A DNA stretch of 64,000 bases from Planctomycetia bacterium (GTDB lineage: Bacteria; Planctomycetota; Phycisphaerae; UBA1845; Fen-1342). Shown piece after piece: positions 7,893 to 16,257 of the stretch. A program made the translations under genes and the position numbers. Every line of letters starts with the position of its first letter. Within the stretch, counting starts at the first letter, position 1. Location: the NCBI GenBank assembly GCA_015709575.1, contig CP054190.1:3222616-3286615 (forward strand), written 5' to 3'. Below the pieces are notes generated by a model. That model had not been told where the DNA came from and did not search any database. It saw only the letters and a program-made list of their open reading frames with translations.

Positions 7893-8212
7893 ACGGGTGC
7901 GATAAACGATCCCTCTGGCGCGGTAAACGATCCCACGGGCGCGATAAACGATCCCTCTGGCGCGGTAAACGATCCCACGGGCGCGATGATCGGTCCCTCC
8001 GGCGCTGCGCCCGTGCCCTCCGGCGCAGCGCCCGGTCCCTCCGGCGCGGCGCCCGGTCCCGCTGGCGCGGCGCCCGTGCCCACTGGCGCTGCGCCCGTGC
8101 CCACTGGCGCGACAATCGGTCCCGCTGGCGCTGCGCCCGTGCCCACTGGCGCGACAATCGGTCCCGCTGGCGCTGCGCCCGGTCCCGCTGGCGCTGCGCC
8201 GATGCCCGCCAC
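7893..8212. repeat. 21-bp minisatellite, second block
   Basis: About fifteen 21-bp units. Again AT-containing units (GCGATAAACGATCCC, GCGGTAAACGATCCC) are nearest the REP pair, and GC-only units (GGCGCTGCGCCCGTGCCC, GCGCGACAATCGGTCCC) lie further right. It stops 55 bases before the FIST gene, so the FIST promoter must lie within or next to the array. Confidence 0.8.
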
Positions 8213-8267
8213 GGGGGCGCGGGCTGGCCGTCGCGCAGGATCCGCGCAGCGCCTATGATGGATTCAC

Positions 8268-9446
8268 ATGATCATCACCGCCGCCCACACCACCGAGGCC
8301 CGCCCGCTGCCGGCCGTCGCCGAACTGCTGCCGCCGGTCGCCGGGGCGCTGGGCGGCGGCGCTGCGGACCTGGCCATCCTGCTGACCAGCGCGCCCTCGA
8401 CGCCCGAGCTGCCGGAAATGGCCGAGCGGGTGCAGACCCGGCTCGCGGCGCGGGTGCTGGTCGCGGCCACCGCCGGGGCGCTGATCTGCAACGGGCATGA
8501 ATTCGAGCAGAGCAACGGGACGGCGCTGTGGGCGGCGCAGCTTCCGGGCGTGCGCTGCCGGGCGTTTCACTTCTCCGCGCAGGACGCCGACCGGCTGGAC
8601 ACGCCCGAGGCGGTCGCCGAGCACGTCGGCGTTGGCCCGGAGGAAAATCCCGCGTTCATTCTGATCGGCGACCCGTTCAGCGTGTATCCGCCGGACGTGC
8701 TGGCGCGGCTGCACAGCGCCTACCCGGGGCGGCCGATCGTGGGCGGACTGATCTCGGCCGGCGCGCGGCCGGGCGAAAACACGCTGATCTTCGAGGGGCT
8801 GCCGCTGCACCACGGCGTCATCGGGGTGGCGCTGTCCGGCGATCTGCGCGTGGACGCGCTGGTCTCGCAGGGCTGTCGGCCGATCGGCCGGCCGCTGGTC
8901 GTGACCCGCGCGGAGCGGAACGTGATTCACACGCTCGGCGGCCGGGCGACGATGGACGTGCTGGACGAGGTGATCCGGGCGCTCTCCGCCGCCGATCGAC
9001 GGCGGCTGGAGGCCGGCGGACTGCTGGTCGGCTGCGTGGTCAATGAATACCAGCCGACATTTGCGCGGGGGGACTTCCTGATCCGCAACGCGGTCGGCCT
9101 GGACCCCGAGACCCGCGCGCTGGCGATCAGCGACCACCTGCGGACCGGGCAGACGGTGCAGTTTCACGTGCGGGACCGCGAGAGCGCAGCGGCCGACATG
9201 CAGGAGGCGCTGGCCGGCGCGGCGGCCGGCGGACCCGTGGCCGGGGCGCTGCTGTTCTCGTGCAACGGGCGCGGCACCAGCCTGTTCGGCCGGCCGCACC
9301 ACGACGCGGCCGCGCTGGCCGAGGCGCTGGGATCGCCGGCCACGGCCGGCTTTTCGTGTGCCGGGGAGATCGGGCCGATCGGATCGCGCAGCTACCTGCA
9401 CGGCTTTACCGCCGCGGCGGCGCTGCTGCGCCCGGCGGCGGGGTGA
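8268..9446 (+). CDS. FIST domain protein (FIST_N plus FIST_C)
   Basis: This is 392 residues and cytoplasmic, with no signal peptide or membrane segment. The N-terminal half (about 30-200) has the FIST_N layout of a hydrophobic strand, ATAGALICNGHEFEQSN, and the Gly-rich IVGGLISAGARPGENTLIF. The C-terminal half (about 210-385) is FIST_C, with the diagnostic ALLFSCNGRGTSLFG and AGFSCAGEIGPIG. FIST is a sensory domain, thought to bind small ligands such as amino acids, found alone or fused to signalling modules; here it stands alone. ATG 8268 follows a weak site. The stop is four bases before rnpA, so the two are probably co-transcribed. What it signals to is not visible. Confidence 0.85.
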   Translation: MIITAAHTTEARPLPAVAELLPPVAGALGGGAADLAILLTSAPSTPELPEMAERVQTRLAARVLVAATAGALICNGHEFEQSNGTALWAAQLPGVRCRAFHFSAQDADRLDTPEAVAEHVGVGPEENPAFILIGDPFSVYPPDVLARLHSAYPGRPIVGGLISAGARPGENTLIFEGLPLHHGVIGVALSGDLRVDALVSQGCRPIGRPLVVTRAERNVIHTLGGRATMDVLDEVIRALSAADRRRLEAGGLLVGCVVNEYQPTFARGDFLIRNAVGLDPETRALAISDHLRTGQTVQFHVRDRESAAADMQEALAGAAAGGPVAGALLFSCNGRGTSLFGRPHHDAAALAEALGSPATAGFSCAGEIGPIGSRSYLHGFTAAAALLRPAAG

Positions 9447-9450
9447 CGCC

Positions 9451-10026
9451 ATGACGGCCGCGCGGGACCGATTGCGACTTCCCGCCGCAGCGCGGCTGCG
9501 CTCGGACGCCGACTTTCGGCGCGCGCTGGACGAGGGGCTGCGCGTGTCGGACGCGGTGCTGACGCTGTGGGTGGTGCAGCGCGCGGCCGGGGATGCAGCG
9601 CTGCGCGACGGGGATGCAGCGCTGCGCGACGCGGATGCAGCGCTGCGCGACACGGCCCGCGCGCGCGATCCATCCTCGAACCCGCAGCGCCGCGACCCGC
9701 CCGCCGGCGGCGCGGCGGGTGCGCCGGCGGAAGCGGGGGGTGCGCCGGCGGAAGCGGGGGCTGCGCCGGCGGAAGCGGCGGGTGCGCCGGCGGCGCCGCC
9801 CTGCACGCGGATCGGGATTCGCACCGGCCGGCGGCTGGGCAACTCGCCGCAGCGCAGCCGGGTGCGGCGGGTGATCCGCGAGGCGTTTCGACTGTCGCGG
9901 CCGGAGCTTCCGAAGGGGCTGGACGTGGTGTGCGCGCCGCGCGCGCGGACCGTCGTGACGCTGGCGGCGTGTCGTGCAGCGCTCGAGAGCCTGCTGGCGC
10001 GCGCGGCGCGGCGATTGACGTCGTGA
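9451..10026 (+). CDS. rnpA: Ribonuclease P protein component with repetitive insertion
   Basis: This is 191 residues, where the family norm is about 110-130. The N-terminus (LRLPAAARLRSDADFRRALDEG, then VLTLWVV) and the part after residue 118 (TRIGIRTGRRLGNSPQRSRVRRVIREAFR, then LDVVCAPR) match RnpA, the basic protein that helps the RNase P RNA bind pre-tRNA 5' leaders. The RNR-type motif reads RSRVRRVIRE, with Ser in place of the usual Asn. Residues about 44-117 are an insertion between the first strands: three copies of DAALRD(G/A) and about three and a half of GAPAEAG, each encoded by 21-bp direct repeats. I chose ATG 9451, directly after the FIST stop. No rpmH is present upstream. Confidence 0.85.
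   Translation: MTAARDRLRLPAAARLRSDADFRRALDEGLRVSDAVLTLWVVQRAAGDAALRDGDAALRDADAALRDTARARDPSSNPQRRDPPAGGAAGAPAEAGGAPAEAGAAPAEAAGAPAAPPCTRIGIRTGRRLGNSPQRSRVRRVIREAFRLSRPELPKGLDVVCAPRARTVVTLAACRAALESLLARAARRLTS
9589..9651. repeat. Three 21-bp direct repeats inside rnpA
   Basis: Three consecutive units GGGGATGCAGCGCTGCGC plus GAC; the third begins GCGG. In frame they give three copies of a DAALRD heptad. Confidence 0.9.
9718..9793. repeat. Second 21-bp direct-repeat block inside rnpA
   Basis: Three and a half units beginning GGTGCGCCGGCGGAAGCG. In frame they give (G/A)APAEAG heptads, a flexible Ala/Pro/Gly linker. The unit sequence is unrelated to the 9589 block, but the period is the same. Confidence 0.9.
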
Positions 10027-10108
10027 GCCGGGGCGCTGCGCCCGCCCGCGTCACGGCCCCGGCCGCCGCGGCACGGCCTGCGGGCCGGAGGGCGGCTGCG
10101 ACGCCGCG

Positions 10109-11617
10109 CTAGAGGCTGCGCCGCCGCAGGAACTCGACCAGCAATCGGACGCCGAAGCCGCTGGCCCCGCGGCCGGTCGGCAGCTTGGGGTCGTCGCGGT
10201 TCGCGACCGCGGCGATGTCGAGGTGCGCCCAGGCGGTCGGCGGCCGCACGAACTCCTTGAGGAACATGCCGCCGACGATGGCATGCGCTTCGGGGCGGCC
10301 GGCCGAATTGCGGATGTCGGCGTCGTGGGCCTTGATCAGCTCGCGATACTCATCCCACAGCGGCAGACGCCAGAGTCGCTCGTGCGTGCGACGGCCGGCC
10401 TCGCCCAGGTCGGCGGCCAGCTCGTCGTCGGTGCTCATCAGCCCGGCCGCGACGGTGCCGAAGGTGGTGCGGACGCCGCCGGTGAGGGTGGCGACGTCGA
10501 TCAGCGTGGCCGGATTGAGGCGCGTCTGGGCGTACCAGAGCGCATCGGCCAGCACCAGCCGGCCCTCGGCGTCGGTGCTGATGATCTCGACCGTCTTGCC
10601 GCTCATCATCGTGAGAATGTCGCCGGGGCGGTAGGCGTCGTGCGAGATCATGTTCTCGGCGGCGGCGATCAGCGCGGTGACGTTGCAGCGCAGCTTCAGT
10701 TGGGCCACGGCGCGCATCACGCCCAGCACGGCGCAGCCGCCGGACTTGTCGTACTTCATGGAGATCATGAAGTCGTTGGCCTTGATGGAATAGCCGCCGG
10801 TGTCGAAGGTGATCGCCTTGCCCACGAGCACATGCGTCACTTTCGAGCGCGGGTTGCCGCGATACTCCATGCGGATCAGGCAGGGCTTGACCTTTGAGCC
10901 GCGGCCGACCGCCAGCAGTCCGCCCATCTTCAGGCGCTCCAGCGCCGGCGGCTGCAGGATCTCGCAGCGCAGGCGGCATTCGCGCGCCAGGCGGCGGGCC
11001 TCCTGCGCCAGTGACTGCGGCTGGATCACGTTGGCAGGCAGGTGCGCCAGGCGGCGGGCGTAATTGACGCACTGGGCCTCGATCAGCGCGGCGCGGATCG
11101 CGGATCGTGCGCCGCGCTCGAAGCCGTCGGCGGTCGCGGCCAGCTGCACGCGGATGCGCGCCGGGGCCCTGGACTCGGGCGTGCGCATCTCATCGAAGCG
11201 GAAGCCGGCCAGCGTCATGCCGACCACCCACTCGCAGACGCCGTCCTCGGGAGCCGACAGCAGTCCGTCGACCCAGAGCGCTGCGCTTCGAACGCGCTCC
11301 GCGATGAGCCAGCGCGCTGCGCCGGCGGCCGCGGTGCGGACGCGGGCGGGATCGAGCCGCTCCGCCGGACCGAGGCTGACCAGGATGACGCGCGGAATCG
11401 GGCCGGCCGCGGCGGCGGTGTGAACGATCTGGCCAAGCTCGTCGCCGGGCGGGGCCGCGCGGCAGAGCGTGGAGACCGCCCCGGCGCAAAGGCGATCGGC
11501 GTGTGACAGCCGCTCGAGCGCGGGCGCGGGCTTCGAGACCAGTGGGACGATCAGCACGTCGGGGGCGTCCGACTTCTGCAGGCCGACAAACTCGAAGCTG
11601 GTTCCATTTCGCTGCAT
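10109..11617 (-). CDS. pepA: Leucyl aminopeptidase (M17 family)
   Basis: This is 502 residues, normal for M17 cytosolic aminopeptidases, which form hexamers with two metal ions and remove N-terminal residues from peptides. The C-terminal catalytic half is well preserved: VGKAITFDTGGYSIK (metal-ligand Lys and Asp), MKYDKSGGCAVLGVM (ligand Asp), and STDAEGRLVLADAL, the family signature (usually NTDAEGRL; Asn to Ser here) with its Asp, Glu and catalytic Arg. The N-terminal third is divergent, as is usual. The gene converges with rnpA (82 bases between the stops). Confidence 0.93.
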   Translation of the reverse strand: MQRNGTSFEFVGLQKSDAPDVLIVPLVSKPAPALERLSHADRLCAGAVSTLCRAAPPGDELGQIVHTAAAAGPIPRVILVSLGPAERLDPARVRTAAAGAARWLIAERVRSAALWVDGLLSAPEDGVCEWVVGMTLAGFRFDEMRTPESRAPARIRVQLAATADGFERGARSAIRAALIEAQCVNYARRLAHLPANVIQPQSLAQEARRLARECRLRCEILQPPALERLKMGGLLAVGRGSKVKPCLIRMEYRGNPRSKVTHVLVGKAITFDTGGYSIKANDFMISMKYDKSGGCAVLGVMRAVAQLKLRCNVTALIAAAENMISHDAYRPGDILTMMSGKTVEIISTDAEGRLVLADALWYAQTRLNPATLIDVATLTGGVRTTFGTVAAGLMSTDDELAADLGEAGRRTHERLWRLPLWDEYRELIKAHDADIRNSAGRPEAHAIVGGMFLKEFVRPPTAWAHLDIAAVANRDDPKLPTGRGASGFGVRLLVEFLRRRSL

Positions 11618-11831
11618 GGGCGGTGATTCCGATCCGGGCCGGTGCGCCTCGAGCGAGTCGCAGCGGCCCGGCGCTGCGAAATCGCGATGAAGTCAGTTGA
11701 GCCGGGCAGTCTAGCCGGAAGCGGACGGCGCAGGAGCGAAACGCTCGCACACCGAGAGCGCCGCCGGACGGGACGACCAGCGGCCGGGCTGCGTCGGCCG
11801 GTGGTGTGACCGCGCCGGTGCAAACGAGGGC

Positions 11832-11866
11832 GGGGCGGGCTGCGCGATGTTCGCACAGCCCGCCCC
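11832..11866 (-). terminator. Strong hairpin downstream of the cysteine-repeat gene
   Basis: GGGGCGGGCTGCGCG and CGCACAGCCCGCCCC form a 15-bp stem with one mismatch around a 5-base loop. It lies 48 bases beyond the stop of the leftward gene ending at 11915. On the minus strand it is followed by CCCTCGTTTG, only a weak U run, so it may be a terminator or an mRNA-stabilising 3' hairpin. Confidence 0.5.
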
Positions 11867-11914
11867 GCGGGTCATCGATGGAGTCGCCCGGTCAGAGCGG
11901 GGCGACGATCGCTA

Positions 11915-13969
11915 CTACGGGCAGATCACGAAGCCGCAGCCCGTTCCGGCGCCTTGCGGCACGCCGCCGCTGAGCGTGCAGGAGGCGGGCAGCACGTTCG
12001 TGCAGATGCCGCCCGGGAAGCAGCAGGCCTGCTTGGAGCAACTCGGGCAGCCGTTACCCGGCGGAGGCGGCGCCAGGATGCAGTCGACGAACGGATCGAT
12101 GTCGAAGTTGTTGAACAGGCCGTCGCAGTTCACGTCGCCCCAGCAGCGGCGACGATCCCAGCAGGCCTGCGTGCCGCCCAGCGCGAGGTAACCCGGGGGC
12201 GCCAGCGTCGGATCCGGCGGCGAGCCGACCAGCACGCCCTCGACAAAGAAGTCGATGTCGAAGTTGTTGACCGAGTTATCGCAGTTCGCGTCGCCGACGA
12301 GGACGCCGTCGCAGCGATCTGGTGGGCAGACCGTCCCGATGCAGGGGACGTTCTGCGGCGTGCCGCCCTGCGAGATGCAGACCGTCGGCGGCAGGTTCAC
12401 GCACAAGCCGCTCGGCAGGCAGCATCCCGGAACGAACGGGCACTGGGTGGTGGCACAGTTGGTGCCCGGACCCTGCGGATTGCCGCCGGTGGTAAGGCAC
12501 TGATTCGGCAGCAGGTCGGCGCAGGCGCCATTGGGATAGCAGCAGGCTTCGCGGCAGGTTGTGGTCGCACAGGTCGTGCCGACGCCCTGCGGCGTACCGC
12601 CCTGGTTCTGACAGATCGCGATGATGACGTCGATGCACGAGCCATCCGGCAGGCAGCAGGCCTGGCGGCAGAAATTCACGCTGACGCAGGTCGTGCCCGG
12701 CCCCTGCGGGTCACCGCCGCTGGCGAGACACTGGTTGACCGGCAGGTCCGCGCACGCCGTCGCGAGGCAGCAGGCCTGCAGGCAGGGGTTCGGAACGCAA
12801 TTCGTGCCGATGCCCAGGAACGTTCCGGCGGTGCAGCCGACGTTGGACGTCATGATGCAGGAGCCATCCGGAAGGCAGCAGGCGCCGCGGCACGGATCCG
12901 GTACGCAGTTGGAGCCGTCACCCTGGTAATCGCCGTTGCACTGGCCAGGCGGAACCACGACGCAGGTCCCGTCCGGGCGGCAGCATGCGCCGGAGATCAC
13001 GATCGGGCAGGGCGTCATGCCGCAGATGGCGCCAATTGGCTGAGGCGTTCCGCCGAGCGCCACGCACTGCGCCGGCGGATGCGTCTGGCAACTGCCGTCG
13101 CTGAAGCAGCAGGCCCGCGGGCAGAGGTTCGCATTGCAGATGGAGCCGGCCGGGCCGGGCGTGCCGCCCTGCAGCGTGCATGCCGCGGACGGGAGATTCG
13201 AGCAGCTGCCATCAGGGAAGCAGCAGGCCACTGGCGGACACGGATCAGGGTTGCAGGTCGTGCCGTTTCCGAGCCAGATGCCGCCCAGCCCCTCGCACTG
13301 CGCCTGGTTAGGCTCGCCCATACATCCGAACGAGTAGCAGCACGCGCCGCCGAGAGGCAAGCAGCAGTACGGCTGTGACAGGCGATTCCGCGGCATGGGC
13401 GCCGGATCCACACGGAGGAAGTCTGCGCCGTTATTGTCTGTGTCAATGCATCCTTCATCGAGGCGCTGCAAACTTGCGGTGGCGCTCAGCATCGGCGCGA
13501 CCGACGGACCTGGTGCGGTTTCCCAGCAATTCGCGCCGCCGTATCCGACAAAATCCTCGATGGTGGGATCGGCAATCGGGCACGGTCCGGCCAAGGCCAC
13601 CGTCGTGTTGACCAAGGCAACCTTGCCGCTGGCGTTGCTCATCGCGGTACCGCCGATGTGATCGGGCGGCGGGAGCGGCATGCCGGCGGCGCCGCACGAC
13701 ATCTGCACCAGGAAATAGCCGCACGGATCGATCACGCCGGTCAGCGGCGTCACCTGCCAGACCCCACCGGTGGCGGAGGCGTACTGGATGCTCCACCCCC
13801 CAAGCGGGATCGGGACGGTGGTTCGATTGTGAAGCTCGACATAGTCACAGCGCCAGGTGGGGGCGGCCCCGCCGCCGCCGCCGTAGACGGCGCTGATCGT
13901 GATTCGCGGGTCCTGCGCGAGCGCGACGGTGCTACACAACGCCGCTGCCAGGATGGTTGCACGAAACAT
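11915..13969 (-). CDS. Secreted protein: lamin-tail-like domain, ten cysteine repeats and an internal dockerin-like module
   Basis: This is 684 residues with a signal peptide (MFRATILAAALCSTVALAQ). Residues about 22-190 look like a lamin-tail-type domain (ITISAVYGGGGGAAP, CDYVELHNRTTVPIPLGGW). From about 205 there are nine repeats of about 38 residues of the form ACCLPDGSC-x(5-9)-C-x(3)-GGTPQG-x-GTTC-x(4)-C. Two EF-like loops follow ([36 protein letters not shown]), then a tenth cysteine repeat closes the protein. Six cysteines per repeat suggest disulfide-linked knots outside the cytoplasm. The dockerin module is therefore not C-terminal, unlike in its neighbours. The function is unknown; surface or adhesive is a guess from composition. 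Confidence 0.8.
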   Translation of the reverse strand: MFRATILAAALCSTVALAQDPRITISAVYGGGGGAAPTWRCDYVELHNRTTVPIPLGGWSIQYASATGGVWQVTPLTGVIDPCGYFLVQMSCGAAGMPLPPPDHIGGTAMSNASGKVALVNTTVALAGPCPIADPTIEDFVGYGGANCWETAPGPSVAPMLSATASLQRLDEGCIDTDNNGADFLRVDPAPMPRNRLSQPYCCLPLGGACCYSFGCMGEPNQAQCEGLGGIWLGNGTTCNPDPCPPVACCFPDGSCSNLPSAACTLQGGTPGPAGSICNANLCPRACCFSDGSCQTHPPAQCVALGGTPQPIGAICGMTPCPIVISGACCRPDGTCVVVPPGQCNGDYQGDGSNCVPDPCRGACCLPDGSCIMTSNVGCTAGTFLGIGTNCVPNPCLQACCLATACADLPVNQCLASGGDPQGPGTTCVSVNFCRQACCLPDGSCIDVIIAICQNQGGTPQGVGTTCATTTCREACCYPNGACADLLPNQCLTTGGNPQGPGTNCATTQCPFVPGCCLPSGLCVNLPPTVCISQGGTPQNVPCIGTVCPPDRCDGVLVGDANCDNSVNNFDIDFFVEGVLVGSPPDPTLAPPGYLALGGTQACWDRRRCWGDVNCDGLFNNFDIDPFVDCILAPPPPGNGCPSCSKQACCFPGGICTNVLPASCTLSGGVPQGAGTGCGFVICP

Positions 13970-14275
13970 GCTCGCTCCTTTGCCTCGAGTGATCGGTCAG
14001 CCCAAGCGGGCGCACAGTGCCCCGCCAGCCGGGCGATGGAGGCGCGGGCCGCGGTGTCGGATCGCGGCCACAACCTCATTTCCATTTATTGGACCGCCGC
14101 AGCGTACGCCGCAGGGAGAAGGCGGGTCAAGATAAATTGCGGTTCCGGCGGTCGAGAAGGGGCGGAAAAAACGCAACGTGCGCCCGTAGCGCGCTCCGCA
14201 ACCCGCTGTAAGCGGGACGCGGAATCACACTGCGAGCGCACGAAACGGTGCGTCCAAGTATCGAATGATGCGACG
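13970..14275. other. Intergenic region upstream of the cysteine-repeat gene
   Basis: No gene seen. It holds the candidate leftward promoter at 14101-14130. The rest is unremarkable GC-rich sequence with no strong hairpin. Confidence 0.5.
14101..14130 (-). promoter_or_regulatory. Candidate sigma-70-type promoter for the cysteine-repeat gene
   Basis: Read on the minus strand, TTGACC (14130-14125) and TACGCT (14106-14101) are 18 bases apart. A start near 14094 would give a leader of about 125 bases. The -35 is good; the -10 matches consensus at only four of six positions. Confidence 0.35.
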
Positions 14276-14734
14276 TTAGCGAATCTTGAAGCGGCCGCGG
14301 CCGACCTTTTTCAAGTGCTTGCTGCGAACCATCTCGGCCATGGCGATACCGGCACTCTTGGCGAGCGTCTTGTTGTCCGACTTGTAACCCATCTTCACGA
14401 CGGTGGTGGCGATCTCCCCGACGCGCGCGACCTGACCGGGCTTCATGGCGCCGAGGATGAACTCCTTGAGCGAGCCGCGCCGCGGCGGCTTGGGCCCGTG
14501 GCCGGCGGCGGCCGGACGCGGCCCGGGCTTGGCGCCGGCGCGCTTGCCGGGCTTGGCTCCGGGCTTGCCGCGCTTCACGGCAACCGGGACCGCGCCTCCG
14601 AAGTCGTCAATCACTTCGTCGAGCGATGCGATGCGACGATCGAGCTGGTCGCGCTGGGCCACCAGCGCGGAACGAGCGGACAAGAGGCCTTGGACCGCTC
14701 CGGCGACACCGGACAGGTTTCCCTTTCGGGGCAT
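14276..14734 (-). CDS. Small basic protein: coiled coil, Lys-Pro-Gly linker and winged-helix-like C-terminus
   Basis: This is 152 residues from the ATG at 14734, which has GGAG seven bases upstream; a GTG eight codons earlier is possible but lacks a site. Residues about 8-50 (LLSARSALVAQRDQLDRRIASL) are predicted helix or coiled coil. Residues 55-85 are a highly basic linker (KRGKPGAKPGKRAGAKPG), as in histone-H1-like tails. Residues 88-152 (SLKEFILGAMKPGQVARVGE, then KTLAKSAGIAMAEMV and KKVGRGRFKIR) look like a small winged-helix module. It is possibly a nucleoid-associated or regulatory DNA-binding protein; this is inference only. Confidence 0.7.
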   Translation of the reverse strand: MPRKGNLSGVAGAVQGLLSARSALVAQRDQLDRRIASLDEVIDDFGGAVPVAVKRGKPGAKPGKRAGAKPGPRPAAAGHGPKPPRRGSLKEFILGAMKPGQVARVGEIATTVVKMGYKSDNKTLAKSAGIAMAEMVRSKHLKKVGRGRFKIR

Positions 14735-15218
14735 TCGAACACTCCAGAGAATTTCCACTCATGCGAATGCGGCGACAACCACAGCGCAGGCGCGATCGGC
14801 AGCACCGCCGGATGGCGGCCCCCCGATGCGGCCTGACGAGACTGCATTCGCGTATGGTCTTCGCGGCTCCGATCTCCGCCGCCGACCGGGATCGCGCCAG
14901 ATCCTGCGGACGGCAAAACCGGGGAGTCGGAACCGCTCCGGTTGCGCTAGTGGAATGATCGGGGGCAAGACGCCCGAAGTCAATAGGTGCGGGTTCGGGA
15001 ATTCAAGGGATTATAACAGTAGCCTGGCGCGCGACTGTACGCAGAGGTGGGTGAGGAGAAATCGGAAGTGCACCCCGGGGACGTACACGGTTGTTGCAAC
15101 GCACGCCGCCTCGCGCCTGCGCGAACTCCCATAAAGGCGTGACGCACGCAGTGGGATGCTGCGCGGCAGATCGCGAACAGCGCGTGCGATCGGGCCGGCC
15201 GGACAAGGGCCAGCCGTC
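14735..15218. other. Intergenic region of 484 bases
   Basis: No gene is supported. On the minus strand, two weak promoter-like words could serve the small basic protein: TATAAT at 15016-15011 without a good -35, and TTGACT (14983-14978) with GATCAT (14960-14955), 17 bases apart. Neither is convincing alone. No repeats were seen. Confidence 0.4.
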
Positions 15219-16157
15219 CTAGGGCTGCTTTTGCCCGGCCGCGCGCTTACGGAGGGCCTCGAACGGCTCGCGCAGCCTCGGCTCCAGCACCTTGACGGTC
15301 GCCTGTTCGAAGGAGGTCGCCGCGCGGCGGCTCATCTCGGCAGTCACCACTCGGTCCCGCAGCGAGCGCTCCACCTCCGCCCGCACGTCCTCGAACCGCG
15401 CGTGCTCCGGCGGCAGCCGGCGCTCGAGCTTGAGCACGTGAAAACGCTCCTCGACGCGCAGGGGCGCGCTCACCTCGCCGGGCGCCAAGGCAAACGCCGC
15501 CTCGCGCACCAGCGGTGGGATCTGGTCGTCCGCGAACGAAAAAGGCGGCAGCAGTCCGCCCTGGGCCGCCGACGGATGCCGGCTGAAACGCTCGGCGACG
15601 CGTGCGAAGTCCTCGCCGCGGTTGAGCGCCTCCAGCGCGGCCGAGAGCGCCGACGAATCGGCGACGATGATGTCGCGCACTTCGACGCGCTCGCCGTAGG
15701 TGCGGCTGAACTCCTCCCGCAACGTGGCCTCGCTGAGCACGATGCTCTTCTCGACCAGCTTGCGCAGGTGGGCGTTGCGTTCCATGCTGATCATGAACTC
15801 GGCGTGCGAGATGCCTTTCTGCTCCAGCAGCAGGTCGAGCACGCGGCGCTTGTCGGCCGGCTCGATGCGCTCGCCGGGCGCTTCGACGATCAGCAGGCGA
15901 TCTACGCTCTGCTCATACTCGCGCTGGATGTCGGCCCGGCTGACGCTCAGGCCGGCGGCCTGCGTCTCCTGGCGGGCGAGTTCCAGCAGCACCAGCTGCT
16001 GCATCGCGGCCAGCCCGTGCGACTCGATCAGCAGGTTTACCACCGCTTCGCGCGAAACCGGCTTGCCGTTGACCAGCGCAATCGCATCTGACGCCAGCAC
16101 GGAGGCGCAGGGCGTCAACAGCAGCAGCAGGCTCGCGGCGCGCGATAACAAGTTCAT
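15219..16157 (-). CDS. Exported parvulin-type peptidyl-prolyl isomerase (SurA/PrsA-like)
   Basis: This is 312 residues from ATG 16157, which has CCGGAG seven bases upstream and begins a signal peptide (MNLLSRAASLLLLLTPCASVLA); upstream in-frame starts add only a basic, non-signal stretch. The N-terminal helical region (DAIALVNGKPVSREAVVNLL) resembles the SurA/PrsA chaperone part. The rotamase domain at about 160-265 has VEVRDIIVADSSALSAALEA, GEDFARVAERFSRHPSAAQGGLL and FALAPGEVSAPLRVEERFHV, the usual parvulin order. Family members fold exported proteins in the periplasm, plausibly including the many secreted proteins encoded nearby. Confidence 0.85.
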   Translation of the reverse strand: MNLLSRAASLLLLLTPCASVLASDAIALVNGKPVSREAVVNLLIESHGLAAMQQLVLLELARQETQAAGLSVSRADIQREYEQSVDRLLIVEAPGERIEPADKRRVLDLLLEQKGISHAEFMISMERNAHLRKLVEKSIVLSEATLREEFSRTYGERVEVRDIIVADSSALSAALEALNRGEDFARVAERFSRHPSAAQGGLLPPFSFADDQIPPLVREAAFALAPGEVSAPLRVEERFHVLKLERRLPPEHARFEDVRAEVERSLRDRVVTAEMSRRAATSFEQATVKVLEPRLREPFEALRKRAAGQKQP

Positions 16158-16257
16158 GAACAGACTCCGGAATGATCGGCGGGATCGACCCGCGGGGCAG
16201 ACAATCGGGGCGTTGGGCCGACGCGGGCACTTGCGGCACAAGTGGATCGATTCCGCG

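Noticed and set aside
7105..8157. Long leftward open frame (350 codons) with heptad-like repeats over the repeat island
   Set aside because: It exists only because 21-bp units keep several frames open on both strands; it has no ribosome binding site, crosses REP elements and ends in the IS edge.
7543..8212. Tandem repeats as a CRISPR array
   Set aside because: Units are contiguous 21-bp copies without unique spacers, and no cas genes are present.
8268..11617. Conventional rpmH-rnpA-yidD-yidC origin cluster
   Set aside because: Only rnpA is present; rpmH, yidD, yidC and dnaA boxes were looked for and not seen.
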